Of a stretch of DNA of 64,000 nucleotides, positions 1 to 9,480 are shown piece after piece. This DNA is from Marisediminitalea alba (lineage in GTDB: Bacteria > Pseudomonadota > Gammaproteobacteria > Enterobacterales > Alteromonadaceae). The notes under the pieces are model-generated. The model saw only the letters and a list, made by a program, of their open reading frames with translations. It had not been told where the DNA came from and ran no database searches. The translations under genes and the position numbers were made by a program. Location: assembly GCF_002993365.1 (NCBI RefSeq), contig NZ_PVNP01000214.1:17764-81763 (forward strand), given 5' to 3'. The stretch's first letter is position 1. Each line of letters opens with the position of its first letter.

Positions 1-1085
1 ATGCCCATAAGCATGCCAAATCCGGCCAACAAAGTCACCATTGATGTGCCGCCGTAACTAACCAGCGGTAAAGGTACCCCAACCACCGGCAAAATTCCCG
101 AAACCATGCCCATATTCACAAACACGTATACAAAGAAGGTTAGTGTAATACTGCCAGCCAGTAATTTGCTGTAAGCGTTCTGGGCACGGACCGCCAGCAT
201 CAGGCCGCGGACAATAATAAACAGATAAATTGCCAGTAACAGTAACACGCCGGTAAGGCCAAACTCTTCACTGAACACGGCAAAAATAAAATCGGTGTGG
301 CGCTCGGGTAAGAACTCCAGCTGTGACTGAGTGCCTTGTAACCAGCCTTTGCCCTCAAGGCCGCCAGAGCCGATGGCAATTTTAGACTGGATAATGTGAT
401 AGCCGGCACCCAGCGGATCACTCTCCGGGTTCATGAAGGTGATAACCCGCTGCTTCTGATAATCCTGCATCAGGAAGAACCACATAATTGGTAAAAACGC
501 GCCGCCGAGCCCGGCCACTATCGTGATCAGTCGCCAGCTCATGCCAGCCAGAAAAATAGCAAATACACCGGAGCTGGCAATCAGCAGGGAGGTGCCGAGA
601 TCAGGTTGTTTGGCAATTAAGATAGTGGGGATCACCACCAGCATAAAACCAATTATAATTTGCGGCAGCCGTGGTGGCAGTGTGAATTTACTGATATACC
701 AGGCCACCATCATGGGAACCGCCAGTTTCATCGCCTCGGACGGCTGAAAACGAATAAACCCAAGATCAAGCCAGCGCTGGGCGCCTTTACCGATGTCACC
801 AAACACCAGCACCGCTATCAGCATGAGTATCCCGGCACCATATGCGTAAATACTTAAGCGCCTGAATGCCATGGGCGGCACCTGCGCGAGCACGACCATT
901 ACGCCAATGGCAATCCCGAGGCGGACAACCTGACGTTCAATCAGTGCCATGTCCTGGCCACCCGCGGAGTAGATGGTCACCAGACCCACGCCCATCAGTA
1001 CCAACAGGCCGAGTAGTAACGGCAGGTCGATATGGATCCGATCCCAAAAGCTGATGTGATTTTCTCTTAACGTGCTGCGCTTCAC
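1..1085 (-). CDS. rodA: Rod-shape-determining glycosyltransferase RodA (3' end outside window)
   Basis: RodA is the SEDS-family peptidoglycan glycosyltransferase of the elongation complex in the inner membrane; it works with PBP2, encoded just upstream. Reading from 1085 leftwards gives about 361 codons of a very hydrophobic polytopic protein with the SEDS signatures RQPSEAMK-like (here FQPSEAMKLA), KQPDLGTSLL and VSYGGTSM. The reading frame is still open at base 3, and since the family is about 370 aa only around ten C-terminal residues are missing. The start is a GTG at 1085-1083, sharing two bases with the TGA stop of mrdA, which implies translational coupling. Identity is firm; only the C-terminus is unseen. 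Confidence 0.95.
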   Translation of the reverse strand, partial: MKRSTLRENHISFWDRIHIDLPLLLGLLVLMGVGLVTIYSAGGQDMALIERQVVRLGIAIGVMVVLAQVPPMAFRRLSIYAYGAGILMLIAVLVFGDIGKGAQRWLDLGFIRFQPSEAMKLAVPMMVAWYISKFTLPPRLPQIIIGFMLVVIPTILIAKQPDLGTSLLIASSGVFAIFLAGMSWRLITIVAGLGGAFLPIMWFFLMQDYQKQRVITFMNPESDPLGAGYHIIQSKIAIGSGGLEGKGWLQGTQSQLEFLPERHTDFIFAVFSEEFGLTGVLLLLAIYLFIIVRGLMLAVRAQNAYSKLLAGSITLTFFVYVFVNMGMVSGILPVVGVPLPLVSYGGTSMVTLLAGFGMLMG

Positions 1086-2989
1086 TGGGATAACTCTCCG
1101 TTAATCTGTTGCTCGGCGGCAAAGAGTTCCGGCTGATACAGTTTGAAATAAGCGTCCATCATAAGTCGGGCCATTGGTGCCGCATTTTTACTACCACCAC
1201 CAGCGTTTTCCAGCACCACTGCCACGGTGATCTCCGGCTTATCAAAAGGTGCGTAGCCTATATACATGGCGTTGTCGCGCAGGCGTTCGTCGACTTTGTC
1301 TGCTTCATATTCCTCGCCCTGAGCGACCGAAAATAACTGGGCGGTACCGGTTTTACCGGCTGAGATGTATGGGGTATCGGCAAATGCAAAGCGGGCACCG
1401 CCAACTTCGCCGTTAACCACCTGATACATGGCGTCCTGAATTACATCCCAATTATCGCGGTTAACAATATCGATGGGGCGCAAAAATTTAAGCGGTTCAG
1501 GTTGCATGGTGCCGTCGGCCTCGCGGTAGCCCTGCAGGATCTGCGGTACAAACCGGGCACCGTAGTTAACCAGCGCATTGGTAGCGTGAACCAGTTGGAT
1601 AGGGGTCGTTGTCCAGTATCCCTGGCCAATGCCTACCGCAATGGTATCGCCGATGTACCAGGGCTGATTAAAGCGGGCCCGTTTCCAGCCTCGACTTGGC
1701 ATATTGGCGTCGCTTTCTTCGTATAAGTCGATGCCGGTATAATCACCAAAGCCGAACTCCGACATGTAATCACTGATTTTATCGATGCCCATTTCGTAGG
1801 CCAGATCATAAAAATACGTATCGCAGGACACCTCCACCGCGCGGGTCATATTTACCTCACCGTGGCCCCATTTACGCCAGTCGCGCCAGACATGGGAGAC
1901 ATTGGGCAGGCGGTACTTGCCGGTATCGGTAATTGAGTATTCAGGTGTCACCGTATCGGTTTCCAGCCCCAGTAATCCCAGCAGCGGCTTAACCGTTGAA
2001 GCCGGTGGATATTGCCCCTGGGTGGCACGGTTAATTAACGGCCGGTCCGGCGAATTAAGTAATGCCGAGTAATTTTTACTGCTGATCCCATGTACAAATA
2101 AATTGGGATCATAACTGGGATTGGAGTACATCGCCAGGATACCGCCGGTATGCGCAGAGGAAATAATGATGGTGCCGCGCTGATCTTTCAGCGCTTCCTG
2201 CGCAGCCTGCTGCAGGCGAATATCAATATTCAGAACAATATCGCGACCCGGTGTGGGCGGTTGAACATCCAGAGTGCGAATAATCCGGCCCTGACTGTTG
2301 ACTTCAACCTGCTGATAACCGACTTCGCCGTGGAGAATGTCTTCGTGATATTTCTCAATGCCCAGTTTGCCAATGTCGTAGGTAGCCGCGTAGTTGGCCT
2401 CTTCCCCGGCCTCCTGGATTTTTTGCAAATCTTTTTTATTGATTTTAGACACATAGCCGAGGGCATGGGTGAGGGTTTCTTTGTACGGATAGTAACGGGC
2501 CAGGCGCGCCTCGATGGAAACGCCGGGAAAACGGTGGCTACGGCTGGCAAAGCGAGCGACTTCTTCTTCCGTTAGTCGGGTGCGCAGCGCTACAGGCTTA
2601 AAACGGCGCTGTCCGCGCAGGGACTGTTTGAAATCTTCCACCTCATCATCGGTGATCCCCATCAGCGCCTGCAAAAATATGAGAGTATGCTCGAGGTTAT
2701 CAACTTTCTCGGGGATAATTTCGAGGCTGTATACCGGCCGGTTTTCTGCCAGTAATACGCCGTTACGGTCGTAGACGAGTCCACGATTAGGGGCAATGGG
2801 CAACACTTTAATCCGATTGCCGTTTGAGCGGGTCTGGTAATCCTCAAAGTGCTCTACCTGCAAAAAGTAGAGGTTACTCACAACCATAGCCAGCAGGGCA
2901 AATACTACCAGCCCGGCAATCACTGCCCGGCGGGCAAACAGGTTTGCCTCAGCCGTGTGGTCGCGAATGGTCTGACGCTTAATCGGCAT
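1082..2989 (-). CDS. mrdA: Peptidoglycan D,D-transpeptidase PBP2
   Basis: PBP2 is the class B penicillin-binding protein that cross-links side-wall peptidoglycan during elongation, the partner of RodA. The 635-aa protein has an N-terminal membrane anchor (about residues 20-42), a dimerisation/pedestal region, and a transpeptidase domain with the active-site SxxK motif (Ser331, in PASTVKP), an SxD/N-type motif (VSCDTYF) and KTG (SAGKTGTAQ). Length and Ser position match E. coli PBP2 closely. It starts at an ATG three bases after the rlmH stop and its own stop overlaps the rodA GTG, so rlmH, mrdA and rodA form one transcription unit. Confidence 0.97.
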   Translation of the reverse strand: MPIKRQTIRDHTAEANLFARRAVIAGLVVFALLAMVVSNLYFLQVEHFEDYQTRSNGNRIKVLPIAPNRGLVYDRNGVLLAENRPVYSLEIIPEKVDNLEHTLIFLQALMGITDDEVEDFKQSLRGQRRFKPVALRTRLTEEEVARFASRSHRFPGVSIEARLARYYPYKETLTHALGYVSKINKKDLQKIQEAGEEANYAATYDIGKLGIEKYHEDILHGEVGYQQVEVNSQGRIIRTLDVQPPTPGRDIVLNIDIRLQQAAQEALKDQRGTIIISSAHTGGILAMYSNPSYDPNLFVHGISSKNYSALLNSPDRPLINRATQGQYPPASTVKPLLGLLGLETDTVTPEYSITDTGKYRLPNVSHVWRDWRKWGHGEVNMTRAVEVSCDTYFYDLAYEMGIDKISDYMSEFGFGDYTGIDLYEESDANMPSRGWKRARFNQPWYIGDTIAVGIGQGYWTTTPIQLVHATNALVNYGARFVPQILQGYREADGTMQPEPLKFLRPIDIVNRDNWDVIQDAMYQVVNGEVGGARFAFADTPYISAGKTGTAQLFSVAQGEEYEADKVDERLRDNAMYIGYAPFDKPEITVAVVLENAGGGSKNAAPMARLMMDAYFKLYQPELFAAEQQINGELSQ

Positions 2990-2992
2990 GCA

Positions 2993-3463
2993 TTATTCTC
3001 TGTGGTAGGGGTGGTTCTGGGTAACAGACCAGGCCCGGTACAGGGATTCGGCGACGATGATTCGTACCAGTGGATGCGGCAGAGTAAGAGGGGAGAGTGA
3101 CCAGCGTTGTTCGGCCAGCTCACAGCATGCCGGGGCAAGGCCTTCTGGTCCACCGATGAGTAAACTGATATCGCGCCCATCCATTTTCCAGCTGTCTAAC
3201 TGGCGGGCCAGCGCTGGAGTGTCCCACGGGCGGCCGGTGACTTCCAGCGTGACCACTTTATCGGACTTACCAATGGCCGCAATCATGGCTTCGCCTTCCT
3301 TTTGCAGGATGCGTTTGATATCTGCGTTTTTGCCGCGTTTACCCGGCGGGATCTCAGTAAACGTCACCGGCATATCTGCCGGAAACCTGCGCAGAAATTC
3401 ATTGGTGCCGGTGCTCACCCAGTCTGGCATTTTATTACCAACTGCAATTACCTGTATGCGCAC
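2993..3463 (-). CDS. rlmH: 23S rRNA pseudouridine(1915) N3-methyltransferase RlmH
   Basis: RlmH is a SPOUT-class methyltransferase that methylates pseudouridine 1915 in helix 69 of 23S rRNA on assembled 70S ribosomes. The 156-aa product has the normal family length, the N-terminal MRIQVIAVGNKMPDWV-type start, and the C-terminal knot motif LLIGGPEGL for SAM binding, ending HPYHRE as is usual. The start is GTG (3463). It lies between rsfS (29-base gap) and mrdA (3-base gap), the order found in E. coli and most gammaproteobacteria. Confidence 0.96.
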   Translation of the reverse strand: MRIQVIAVGNKMPDWVSTGTNEFLRRFPADMPVTFTEIPPGKRGKNADIKRILQKEGEAMIAAIGKSDKVVTLEVTGRPWDTPALARQLDSWKMDGRDISLLIGGPEGLAPACCELAEQRWSLSPLTLPHPLVRIIVAESLYRAWSVTQNHPYHRE

Positions 3464-3492
3464 AGTTTACAAACTCCGTGTCGGCCGGGGAG

Positions 3493-3810
3493 TTAACCCC
3501 AAAGCTTTTCCAGCTGATAAAAATCCCGGGCTTCATCCTGCATGATATGCACAATGATATCGCCTAAGTCGACCAGTACCCAGTCACCGGTTTCCTTGCC
3601 TTCAACATTTAGCGGGGCATGACCGGCGTGCTTGGCCTCTACCTGCACGTGTTCAGCAATCGAACTGACATGGCGTTTGGAGTTACCCGAACAGATAACC
3701 ATGGTATCAGTGACGGTTGATTTTCCTTTTACATTTAATTCAACGATATCCCGTCCTTTCATATCGTCAATTTTGTCTAAGACAAACGCTTTGAGTTGCT
3801 CGTGTTGCAA
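3493..3810 (-). CDS. rsfS: Ribosomal silencing factor RsfS
   Basis: RsfS (formerly YbeB) binds ribosomal protein uL14 and blocks subunit joining when nutrients are scarce. The 105-aa product is full length and carries the conserved core DKIDDMKGRDIV, DTMVICSGNSKRHVSSIA and DWVLVDLGDIIVHIM. The start is a TTG at 3810: an AGGAG lies five bases upstream and the first residues (MQHEQLKAFVLDKIDD) align with the E. coli N-terminus. It follows nadD by 20 bases and precedes rlmH, as in other gammaproteobacteria. Confidence 0.96.
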   Translation of the reverse strand: MQHEQLKAFVLDKIDDMKGRDIVELNVKGKSTVTDTMVICSGNSKRHVSSIAEHVQVEAKHAGHAPLNVEGKETGDWVLVDLGDIIVHIMQDEARDFYQLEKLWG

Positions 3811-3830
3811 AAGTTCTCCTCGCTAACACC

Positions 3831-4475
3831 TTAAATGGTGCCGTATAACTTATGTTGTTTAATATAGTGCAGGACTGCCGGGCTAAGCCAGTCAGTCACC
3901 ACACGGTCAGTTGTTTGTCCGGCAGTCAGCGCATCGCGTAATTGCGTGGAAGACACGGCATAGTCCTGACTGTCGGTATAATACACCAGCCCGGCAGGCT
4001 GGTGATAAAACGTTTCTAATTGCGTACACTGACGCTCGATGAGCCATTCGCGCAGTGTTCCATCCGGTTCGCCTGGCGAAGCAGGTCGCCGCATAACCAC
4101 AATATGACAATAGTCTGTCAGTGATTGCCAATGATACCAGCTCGGCAGATTATACAGTGAATCTTCACCCAACAGAAAAAACAATGGCTCATTGCCCAGC
4201 GTGCGGCGTAAATGCTGTAGTGTCTTAACCGTGTAAGAGGGCGCTGGCAAGGATAATTCCAGTGGCTCAACATATAACGCGGGCTCATCTTCACAGGCCA
4301 GCTCAAGCATTTTTAAGCGGTGGGCAGTAGTTGTCTCAGGCGCTGTTTTATGCGGTGGTAATTTGCAAGGTAATAAAGCCAGCCGCTCAACGCCAATCTC
4401 ATTAATGGCTTCCAGTCCCGCTTTTATATGGCCCTGATGCGGCGGGTTAAAGGTCCCCCCTAATAACGCTCGCAT
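3831..4475 (-). CDS. nadD: Nicotinate-nucleotide adenylyltransferase NadD
   Basis: NadD joins nicotinate mononucleotide and ATP to give deamido-NAD, a cytosolic step of NAD synthesis. The 214-aa protein begins with the nucleotidyltransferase motif GGTFNPPHQGHI and has the C-terminal phosphate-binding motif SSTQLRDAL. Its ATG shares one base with the holA TGA stop (TGATG), so the two are translationally coupled. Length is normal for the family (about 213 aa in E. coli). There is no sign of decay. Confidence 0.96.
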   Translation of the reverse strand: MRALLGGTFNPPHQGHIKAGLEAINEIGVERLALLPCKLPPHKTAPETTTAHRLKMLELACEDEPALYVEPLELSLPAPSYTVKTLQHLRRTLGNEPLFFLLGEDSLYNLPSWYHWQSLTDYCHIVVMRRPASPGEPDGTLREWLIERQCTQLETFYHQPAGLVYYTDSQDYAVSSTQLRDALTAGQTTDRVVTDWLSPAVLHYIKQHKLYGTI

Positions 4476-5515
4476 CAGAGTGTATCTGCACTTTCAGCAA
4501 ATGCCATATGCGCCAGCGGCACACCGGTGAACAACAGGCATAAATGACAAAGTTTGATATATGGCCTGACTACAGAGGTTTGCTTAAACAACTGGTCGGC
4601 TTCGGTGAGCTGCTCACCAATCAGTGTCAGGTCTTGTTTGGACAACCGTTGCATTGCCTGCTGGTAATAGCCCTGGCGGTTTTTCCAGATCCCCAGCTTC
4701 GGCCAGGTGATTGTCTGACCGCTGTTTTGCAGATGATTCAGCTTCCACAGCGTCTGCCATTCCCGCACCAGTGCCCAGATGATAATGTTGGGCTCAATAC
4801 CTTCACTTTCCAGTCGTTGGAGGATTTTAACGCAGCGGGTGCGATCGCCCTGGAGCATGATATCCACCAGCTGAAAAACGTTGAAACGGGACTGATCCAC
4901 CAGGGCGCTGGCCAGTTTTTCTTCGTCCAGCTGTTTATCCGGGTAGGCCAGGGTGAGTTTTTCAATTTCCTGGGCGGCAGCCATCAGGTTGCCCTCACTG
5001 AAGTCAGCAATGAGTTTCACGCAGGCGGGGGTAAACTGAAAAGACTCGGATTGCAGTCGTTGCTGGATCCACTTGTGAAGCTGCGCGCCTTCCAGCGGAT
5101 AGCAGATGGTGAATACACCGATGGCGTCGAGGGCTTTAAACCATTTGGTTCGCTGCACGTCCTTGCCAATTCTGCCGCCATGGATGATGAGCAGGGTATC
5201 GCTCGATAAGTTACCTGCCAGGTCTGTCAGGATACCAGCACCTTCGGTGCCAGGCTTACCCGTAGGTAATTCCAACTCGATTAACTGGCGTGCCGCAAAC
5301 AGCGACATACTCTGGGTCGCATCGATTAAACGTGACCAGCTAAATTCGCCGTCAGCTACCAGCACCGTGCGCTCATCGAAGCCTTGCTGTTTGGCTGTTG
5401 CTCTTAATGCCTGCAGAATTTCAAACTTCTGCTGAGGCTCATCACCAAAGACCAGATAGCAGCCCTTAAGACCCTCTTTTAAGGTTTGCCTGAAACGATC
5501 GGGATAAACCTGCAC
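4475..5515 (-). CDS. holA: DNA polymerase III subunit delta
   Basis: HolA (delta) opens the beta sliding clamp as part of the clamp loader. The protein is 346 aa when started at the GTG at 5515, which begins MQVYPDRFRQTLKEGLKGCYLVFGDEP and aligns with the E. coli start (MIRLYPEQL...). A longer reading back to 5587 is possible but would run through the end of lptE and adds residues with no family match. The GTG is five bases from the lptE stop. Conserved elements include LFGDEP-like YLVFGDEPQQK, MSLFAARQLIELELP and EGNLMAAAQEIEKL. The unusual start codon is shared with neighbours rsfS and rlmH. Confidence 0.93.
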   Translation of the reverse strand: MQVYPDRFRQTLKEGLKGCYLVFGDEPQQKFEILQALRATAKQQGFDERTVLVADGEFSWSRLIDATQSMSLFAARQLIELELPTGKPGTEGAGILTDLAGNLSSDTLLIIHGGRIGKDVQRTKWFKALDAIGVFTICYPLEGAQLHKWIQQRLQSESFQFTPACVKLIADFSEGNLMAAAQEIEKLTLAYPDKQLDEEKLASALVDQSRFNVFQLVDIMLQGDRTRCVKILQRLESEGIEPNIIIWALVREWQTLWKLNHLQNSGQTITWPKLGIWKNRQGYYQQAMQRLSKQDLTLIGEQLTEADQLFKQTSVVRPYIKLCHLCLLFTGVPLAHMAFAESADTL

Positions 5516-5519
5516 CTGA

Positions 5520-6038
5520 TTAAAGCCCCGCGTACTGACTGGATAACAAGCGAATGATACGGTCGGCTGCTTCCAGGCGCATTTCACTGAGCACCAGGTT
5601 CAGCTCGCGCGATTTTGCCAGCACCTGATCGGGGTCATCCTGATATTCCCGTAGTACTTCAAAAGAGGTTTTCAGTTCCTCGCCATTGGGAAACAGTACG
5701 GTATAGCGAACACCATATATCAGCTCATATTCTGCAACCTGACCGGTAGCAAATACGGACAGTAACCGGCGGTCCAGGGACTCAGGTTGCAGGCGCAGGG
5801 TAATTGTTGTGTCTTCAAGCCCCGGGGCAGCTTGCGGGCCGCCCTTGATTTGATAAACATTCATGCGATTTTCCAGCGCTCTCACCAAAGGCGCATTCTG
5901 ACTGGTCGCCTGCACGTACAGGTAGTCGGTGTTGCTTGGCAGGGTTCTATCGCTGCGCAAATGAAAACCACAGCTGGCGAGAGCCAGTGTGGTTATCATC
6001 AGGATCAGACTTTTACTGATAACAGTTAATCCGCGCAT
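5520..6038 (-). CDS. lptE: LPS-assembly lipoprotein LptE
   Basis: LptE is the outer-membrane lipoprotein that plugs the LptD barrel and helps insert lipopolysaccharide. The 172-aa precursor has a lipoprotein signal peptide whose lipobox LASC puts the lipidated cysteine at residue 23, followed by the family's GFHLR sequence and a small alpha/beta domain. Its ATG shares one base with the leuS TAA stop (TAATG). Position between leuS and holA is the standard gammaproteobacterial arrangement. Confidence 0.94.
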   Translation of the reverse strand: MRGLTVISKSLILMITTLALASCGFHLRSDRTLPSNTDYLYVQATSQNAPLVRALENRMNVYQIKGGPQAAPGLEDTTITLRLQPESLDRRLLSVFATGQVAEYELIYGVRYTVLFPNGEELKTSFEVLREYQDDPDQVLAKSRELNLVLSEMRLEAADRIIRLLSSQYAGL

Positions 6039-8641
6039 TAGTTAGCCACGATATTCACCAGCTTACCGGGTACCACAATGACCTTACGGATGGTCTTGCC
6101 TTCGGTAAACTGCTGTACATTGGGCTGGTCTTTAGCCAGTTGTTCCAGCTCTTCTTTGCTGGCACTGGCTGAAACGGTAATTTTAGCCCGCAGTTTACCG
6201 TTAACCTGAACAATAATTAGCTTTTCGTCTTCAACCAATGCATCCTTATCAGCCACCGGCCATGGCGCTGTTTCGATACTGTTGGTATGGCCAAGCTTTG
6301 CCCACAGGTGATGACAGATATGCGGAGTGATTGGATTCAACAGCAACACAATGCTGTTAACCGCTTCACGCATTAAGGCGATATCCTGGCCGCTTTCCTG
6401 CGGTGCTTTTTGCAGGTGGTTAAGCAATTCCATGATTGCCGCCACCGCCGTGTTAAACGTCTGACGACGGCCCAAATCATCACTGACTTTTTCGATGGTT
6501 TTGTGCAGCTCACGGCGCAGTGCCTGCTGAGATTTATCCAGCGCTTTAACGTCCAGCTCCCCGGGGGTGCCGGCAGCAAGATGATCATTCACCAGTTTCC
6601 ATACCCGACGCAGGAAGCGGTTAGCGCCTTCTACCCCTGAGTCTACCCATTCCAGCGTTTGCTCTGGTGGCGCTGCAAACATGGTAAATAAACGTACCGT
6701 ATCGGCACCGTACTGATCAATAACCTGCTGCGGGTCGATACCGTTATTTTTCGACTTCGACATTTTGGTCATACCGCCATGCTGAACCGGCGTACTATCG
6801 GCGGTTAGCCAGGCTTTGACGATCCGGCCCTTGTCATCTTTTTCGGTAGATACTTCAGTGGGCGAATACCAGGTTTTCTTCCCTTTCTCGTCTTCACTGT
6901 AGTAGGAGTCAGCCAGCACCATGCCCTGACACAGCAAACGCTTGTAAGGCTCGTCAGATTCAACCAGGCCTTCATCACGTAATAATTTGTGATAGAAGCG
7001 GGAATACAACAGGTGCAGGATAGCGTGTTCGATACCGCCTACATATTGATCCACCGGCAGCCAGTAGTTAGCTTTGGCTGGATCCAGCATGGCATCATCG
7101 GTAGTCGCACAACTGTAGCGCGCGTAGTACCAGGAAGACTCCATAAAGGTGTCAAAGGTGTCGGTTTCGCGCAGCGCAGCTTCACCGTTGTAAGTCGTTT
7201 TGGCCCATTCTGGATCGGCTTTAATTGGCGAGGTCACCCCGTCCATTTCCACATCTTCAGGTAATACTACAGGCAGTTCATCAGCCGGTACCGGTACAGA
7301 TTCACCGTTTTCCAGATTAAGCATAGGGATCGGCGCCCCCCAGTAACGCTGACGGCTCACGCCCCAGTCACGCAGGCGATAGTTTACCTTGCGCTGACCA
7401 CAGCCCAGATCCACCAGTTTGTCGGCAATACCATTAAAGGCTGCGTCAAATTCCAGTCCGTCAAAGTCATTGGAATTAATCAATACGCCTTTTTCGGTGA
7501 AGGCTGACGCGCTCAGGTCGCACTCGACATTGCTGCCCTGTTGTGGCTCGATAACCTGCTTGATAGGTAAATCGTAGCGGGTAGCAAATTCCCAGTCTCG
7601 TTGATCGTGCCCCGGCACTGCCATTACTGCGCCTGAGCCGTAATCCATCAATACGAAGTTAGCTACCCATACTGGTAATTGCTCGCCGGTTAACGGATGA
7701 ACCACGTAAAAGCCGGTGGAACAGCCTTTTTTCTCCATGGTGGCCAGCTCTGCTTCGGCGACCTTGGTGTTTTTACATTCATCGATGAATTTAGCAACGT
7801 CGGCATTGTTCTGTGCGGCGGCCTCGGCCAGCGGATGTTGTGCAGCCACGGCAACATAGGTGACACCCATAAAGGTATCCGGACGCGTGGTGTAAACGGT
7901 TAAATCGCTGACCTCATTAACCTGCTCAGCCATTTTAAAGGTAATTTCAACGCCCTCGGAGCGACCAATCCAGTTAGCCTGCATGGCCCGAACCTGTTCC
8001 GGCCAGTCTTCCAGTTGTTCGAGATCCTGTAACAGCTCTTCGGCGTAATCGGTGATTTTAATAAACCACTGCGGGATTTCTTTTTGCTCAACTACAGCGC
8101 CTGAACGCCAGCCACGGCCATCGATAACCTGTTCGTTGGCGAGTACGGTTTGGTCTACCGGATCCCAGTTAACCGTTGAATTCTTCTTGTATACCAGGCC
8201 TTTTTCATACAGGCGCGTGAAAAACCACTGCTCCCAACGATAGTAGTCTGCTTTACAGGTGGCGACCTCGCGGTCCCAGTCGTAGCCGAAGCCCAGCGAC
8301 TTAAGCTGGTTTTTCATGTAGTCGATATTCGAGTAGGTCCACTTGGCCGGCGCGGTGTTGTTATTAATTGCCGCGTTTTCTGCTGGCAAACCAAAGGCAT
8401 CCCAACCCATGGGTTGCAGTACATTTTTGCCCTGCATACGCTGAAAACGGCTGATTACATCACCGATGGTATAATTGCGCACGTGTCCCATGTGGAGGCG
8501 GCCACTGGGGTAGGGGAACATAGACAGGCAGTAAAACTTCTCTTTACCCGGCTCTTCTGTCACCTTAAAGGCATTGGTATCTTGCCAGTGCTGCTGCACC
8601 GCACTTTCGATTTCTTGTGGGTTGTACTGATTTTCGGCCAT
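6038..8641 (-). CDS. leuS: Leucyl-tRNA synthetase
   Basis: LeuS charges tRNA-Leu with leucine in the cytosol. The 867-aa class I synthetase shows the HIGH-type signature PYPSGRLHMGHVRNY near residue 45, the CP1 editing domain with TTRPDTFMGVTYVAVAAQHP near residue 250, and the KMSKS loop as KMSKSKNNG near residue 620. Length matches the family (860 in E. coli). It is the first gene of the minus-strand run leuS-lptE-holA-nadD. The 183 bases upstream hold no gene; a possible promoter in them could not be placed with certainty. Confidence 0.98.
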   Translation of the reverse strand: MAENQYNPQEIESAVQQHWQDTNAFKVTEEPGKEKFYCLSMFPYPSGRLHMGHVRNYTIGDVISRFQRMQGKNVLQPMGWDAFGLPAENAAINNNTAPAKWTYSNIDYMKNQLKSLGFGYDWDREVATCKADYYRWEQWFFTRLYEKGLVYKKNSTVNWDPVDQTVLANEQVIDGRGWRSGAVVEQKEIPQWFIKITDYAEELLQDLEQLEDWPEQVRAMQANWIGRSEGVEITFKMAEQVNEVSDLTVYTTRPDTFMGVTYVAVAAQHPLAEAAAQNNADVAKFIDECKNTKVAEAELATMEKKGCSTGFYVVHPLTGEQLPVWVANFVLMDYGSGAVMAVPGHDQRDWEFATRYDLPIKQVIEPQQGSNVECDLSASAFTEKGVLINSNDFDGLEFDAAFNGIADKLVDLGCGQRKVNYRLRDWGVSRQRYWGAPIPMLNLENGESVPVPADELPVVLPEDVEMDGVTSPIKADPEWAKTTYNGEAALRETDTFDTFMESSWYYARYSCATTDDAMLDPAKANYWLPVDQYVGGIEHAILHLLYSRFYHKLLRDEGLVESDEPYKRLLCQGMVLADSYYSEDEKGKKTWYSPTEVSTEKDDKGRIVKAWLTADSTPVQHGGMTKMSKSKNNGIDPQQVIDQYGADTVRLFTMFAAPPEQTLEWVDSGVEGANRFLRRVWKLVNDHLAAGTPGELDVKALDKSQQALRRELHKTIEKVSDDLGRRQTFNTAVAAIMELLNHLQKAPQESGQDIALMREAVNSIVLLLNPITPHICHHLWAKLGHTNSIETAPWPVADKDALVEDEKLIIVQVNGKLRAKITVSASASKEELEQLAKDQPNVQQFTEGKTIRKVIVVPGKLVNIVAN

Positions 8642-8824
8642 TTACCTGAGGCTTCCGCTTTATTTAACTTTAACAACTGTACCGGCGGCAGGTGTGAAAA
8701 AGAGTCTAAACACCACCACCAGTAGATTATGGGTATAATAACCCCATAGAATAACTTAGCGGTGGCGTATGCCACAATAGGCGGAACCGAATGAAGCGGA
8801 ATATTTGGCTCAATTGACCGTAAT

Positions 8825-9343
8825 TTAATCGTTTGCGAGGTAATTTGCCAGGCCCTGTAACTGCAAACCCTGCACCTCGGCTACCACAGGCGCCAGTTTG
8901 CTAAAGCCATCGGGTGTAAAACCCTGTACACGATAGGTCAGGGTAATCTGAGTACCATTGGACACTGACTCAAATACCCAGTCCAGCGAGCCAAACACGC
9001 CCATGCCCTGCAAGGGGCCGAGGCCGCCGGTCATTCTGAGTAATTTTAGTGGATCGACAAATACGACCTGCATGTGCTGTGCGGAGCGATTTCCTGCTAC
9101 TTCACAAAAACATCCACCGGCGTTTGCCTGCAGGGTGAATTTCCCTTCTTCGCCCCACCAGCTGTGGCTTTTCGGCCACCATTTATCGATGTCATTGATA
9201 AGGGCAGTCCACACCACCTCGGCCGGTGCATCAATGTGGACCTTATTCTCGACAATAAAGCCACTGTCACTGACGGCAATGACTTCTGGTTTGGCCAAAC
9301 AGGCGCTACTCAGCAGCAGGGTAAATAAGGCTATTAACTTCAT
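8825..9343 (-). CDS. Secreted START/SRPBCC-domain protein
   Basis: The product is a 172-aa protein with a signal peptide (MKLIALFTLLLSSACLA, probable cleavage after residue 17) followed by a polyketide-cyclase/START-like fold: the segment VENKVHIDAPAEVVWTALIND-D-KWWPK is the typical first strand and helix of SRPBCC proteins, and LTYRVQGF a later strand. Such domains bind hydrophobic ligands; the ligand here is unknown. I chose the ATG at 9343 because it starts right at the signal peptide; an ATG at 9376 in frame would add eleven residues before it. It stands alone, divergent from the Lon-like gene. It is probably periplasmic. Confidence 0.75.
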   Translation of the reverse strand: MKLIALFTLLLSSACLAKPEVIAVSDSGFIVENKVHIDAPAEVVWTALINDIDKWWPKSHSWWGEEGKFTLQANAGGCFCEVAGNRSAQHMQVVFVDPLKLLRMTGGLGPLQGMGVFGSLDWVFESVSNGTQITLTYRVQGFTPDGFSKLAPVVAEVQGLQLQGLANYLAND

Positions 9344-9420
9344 TTTGGTGGTTCCGAACACGGGGCTACGAATCAATCGGTCAGGCTAGTATGGAAATTG
9401 AGCAAACACAAGTTTAGGGT

Positions 9421-9449
9421 TTGACAGGCAGGGGGATTCAGGATTCACT
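9421..9449 (+). promoter_or_regulatory. Possible promoter of the Lon-like protease gene
   Basis: A perfect -35 TTGACA (9421-9426) is followed after 17 bases by TTCACT (9444-9449), a poor -10. The distance to the ATG at 9481 and the divergent gene on the left make it the best candidate in this 137-base gap. The weak -10 keeps confidence low. Confidence 0.35.
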
Positions 9450-9480
9450 GTAGTGAGAGTAAATAAAGAAGAATATAGCT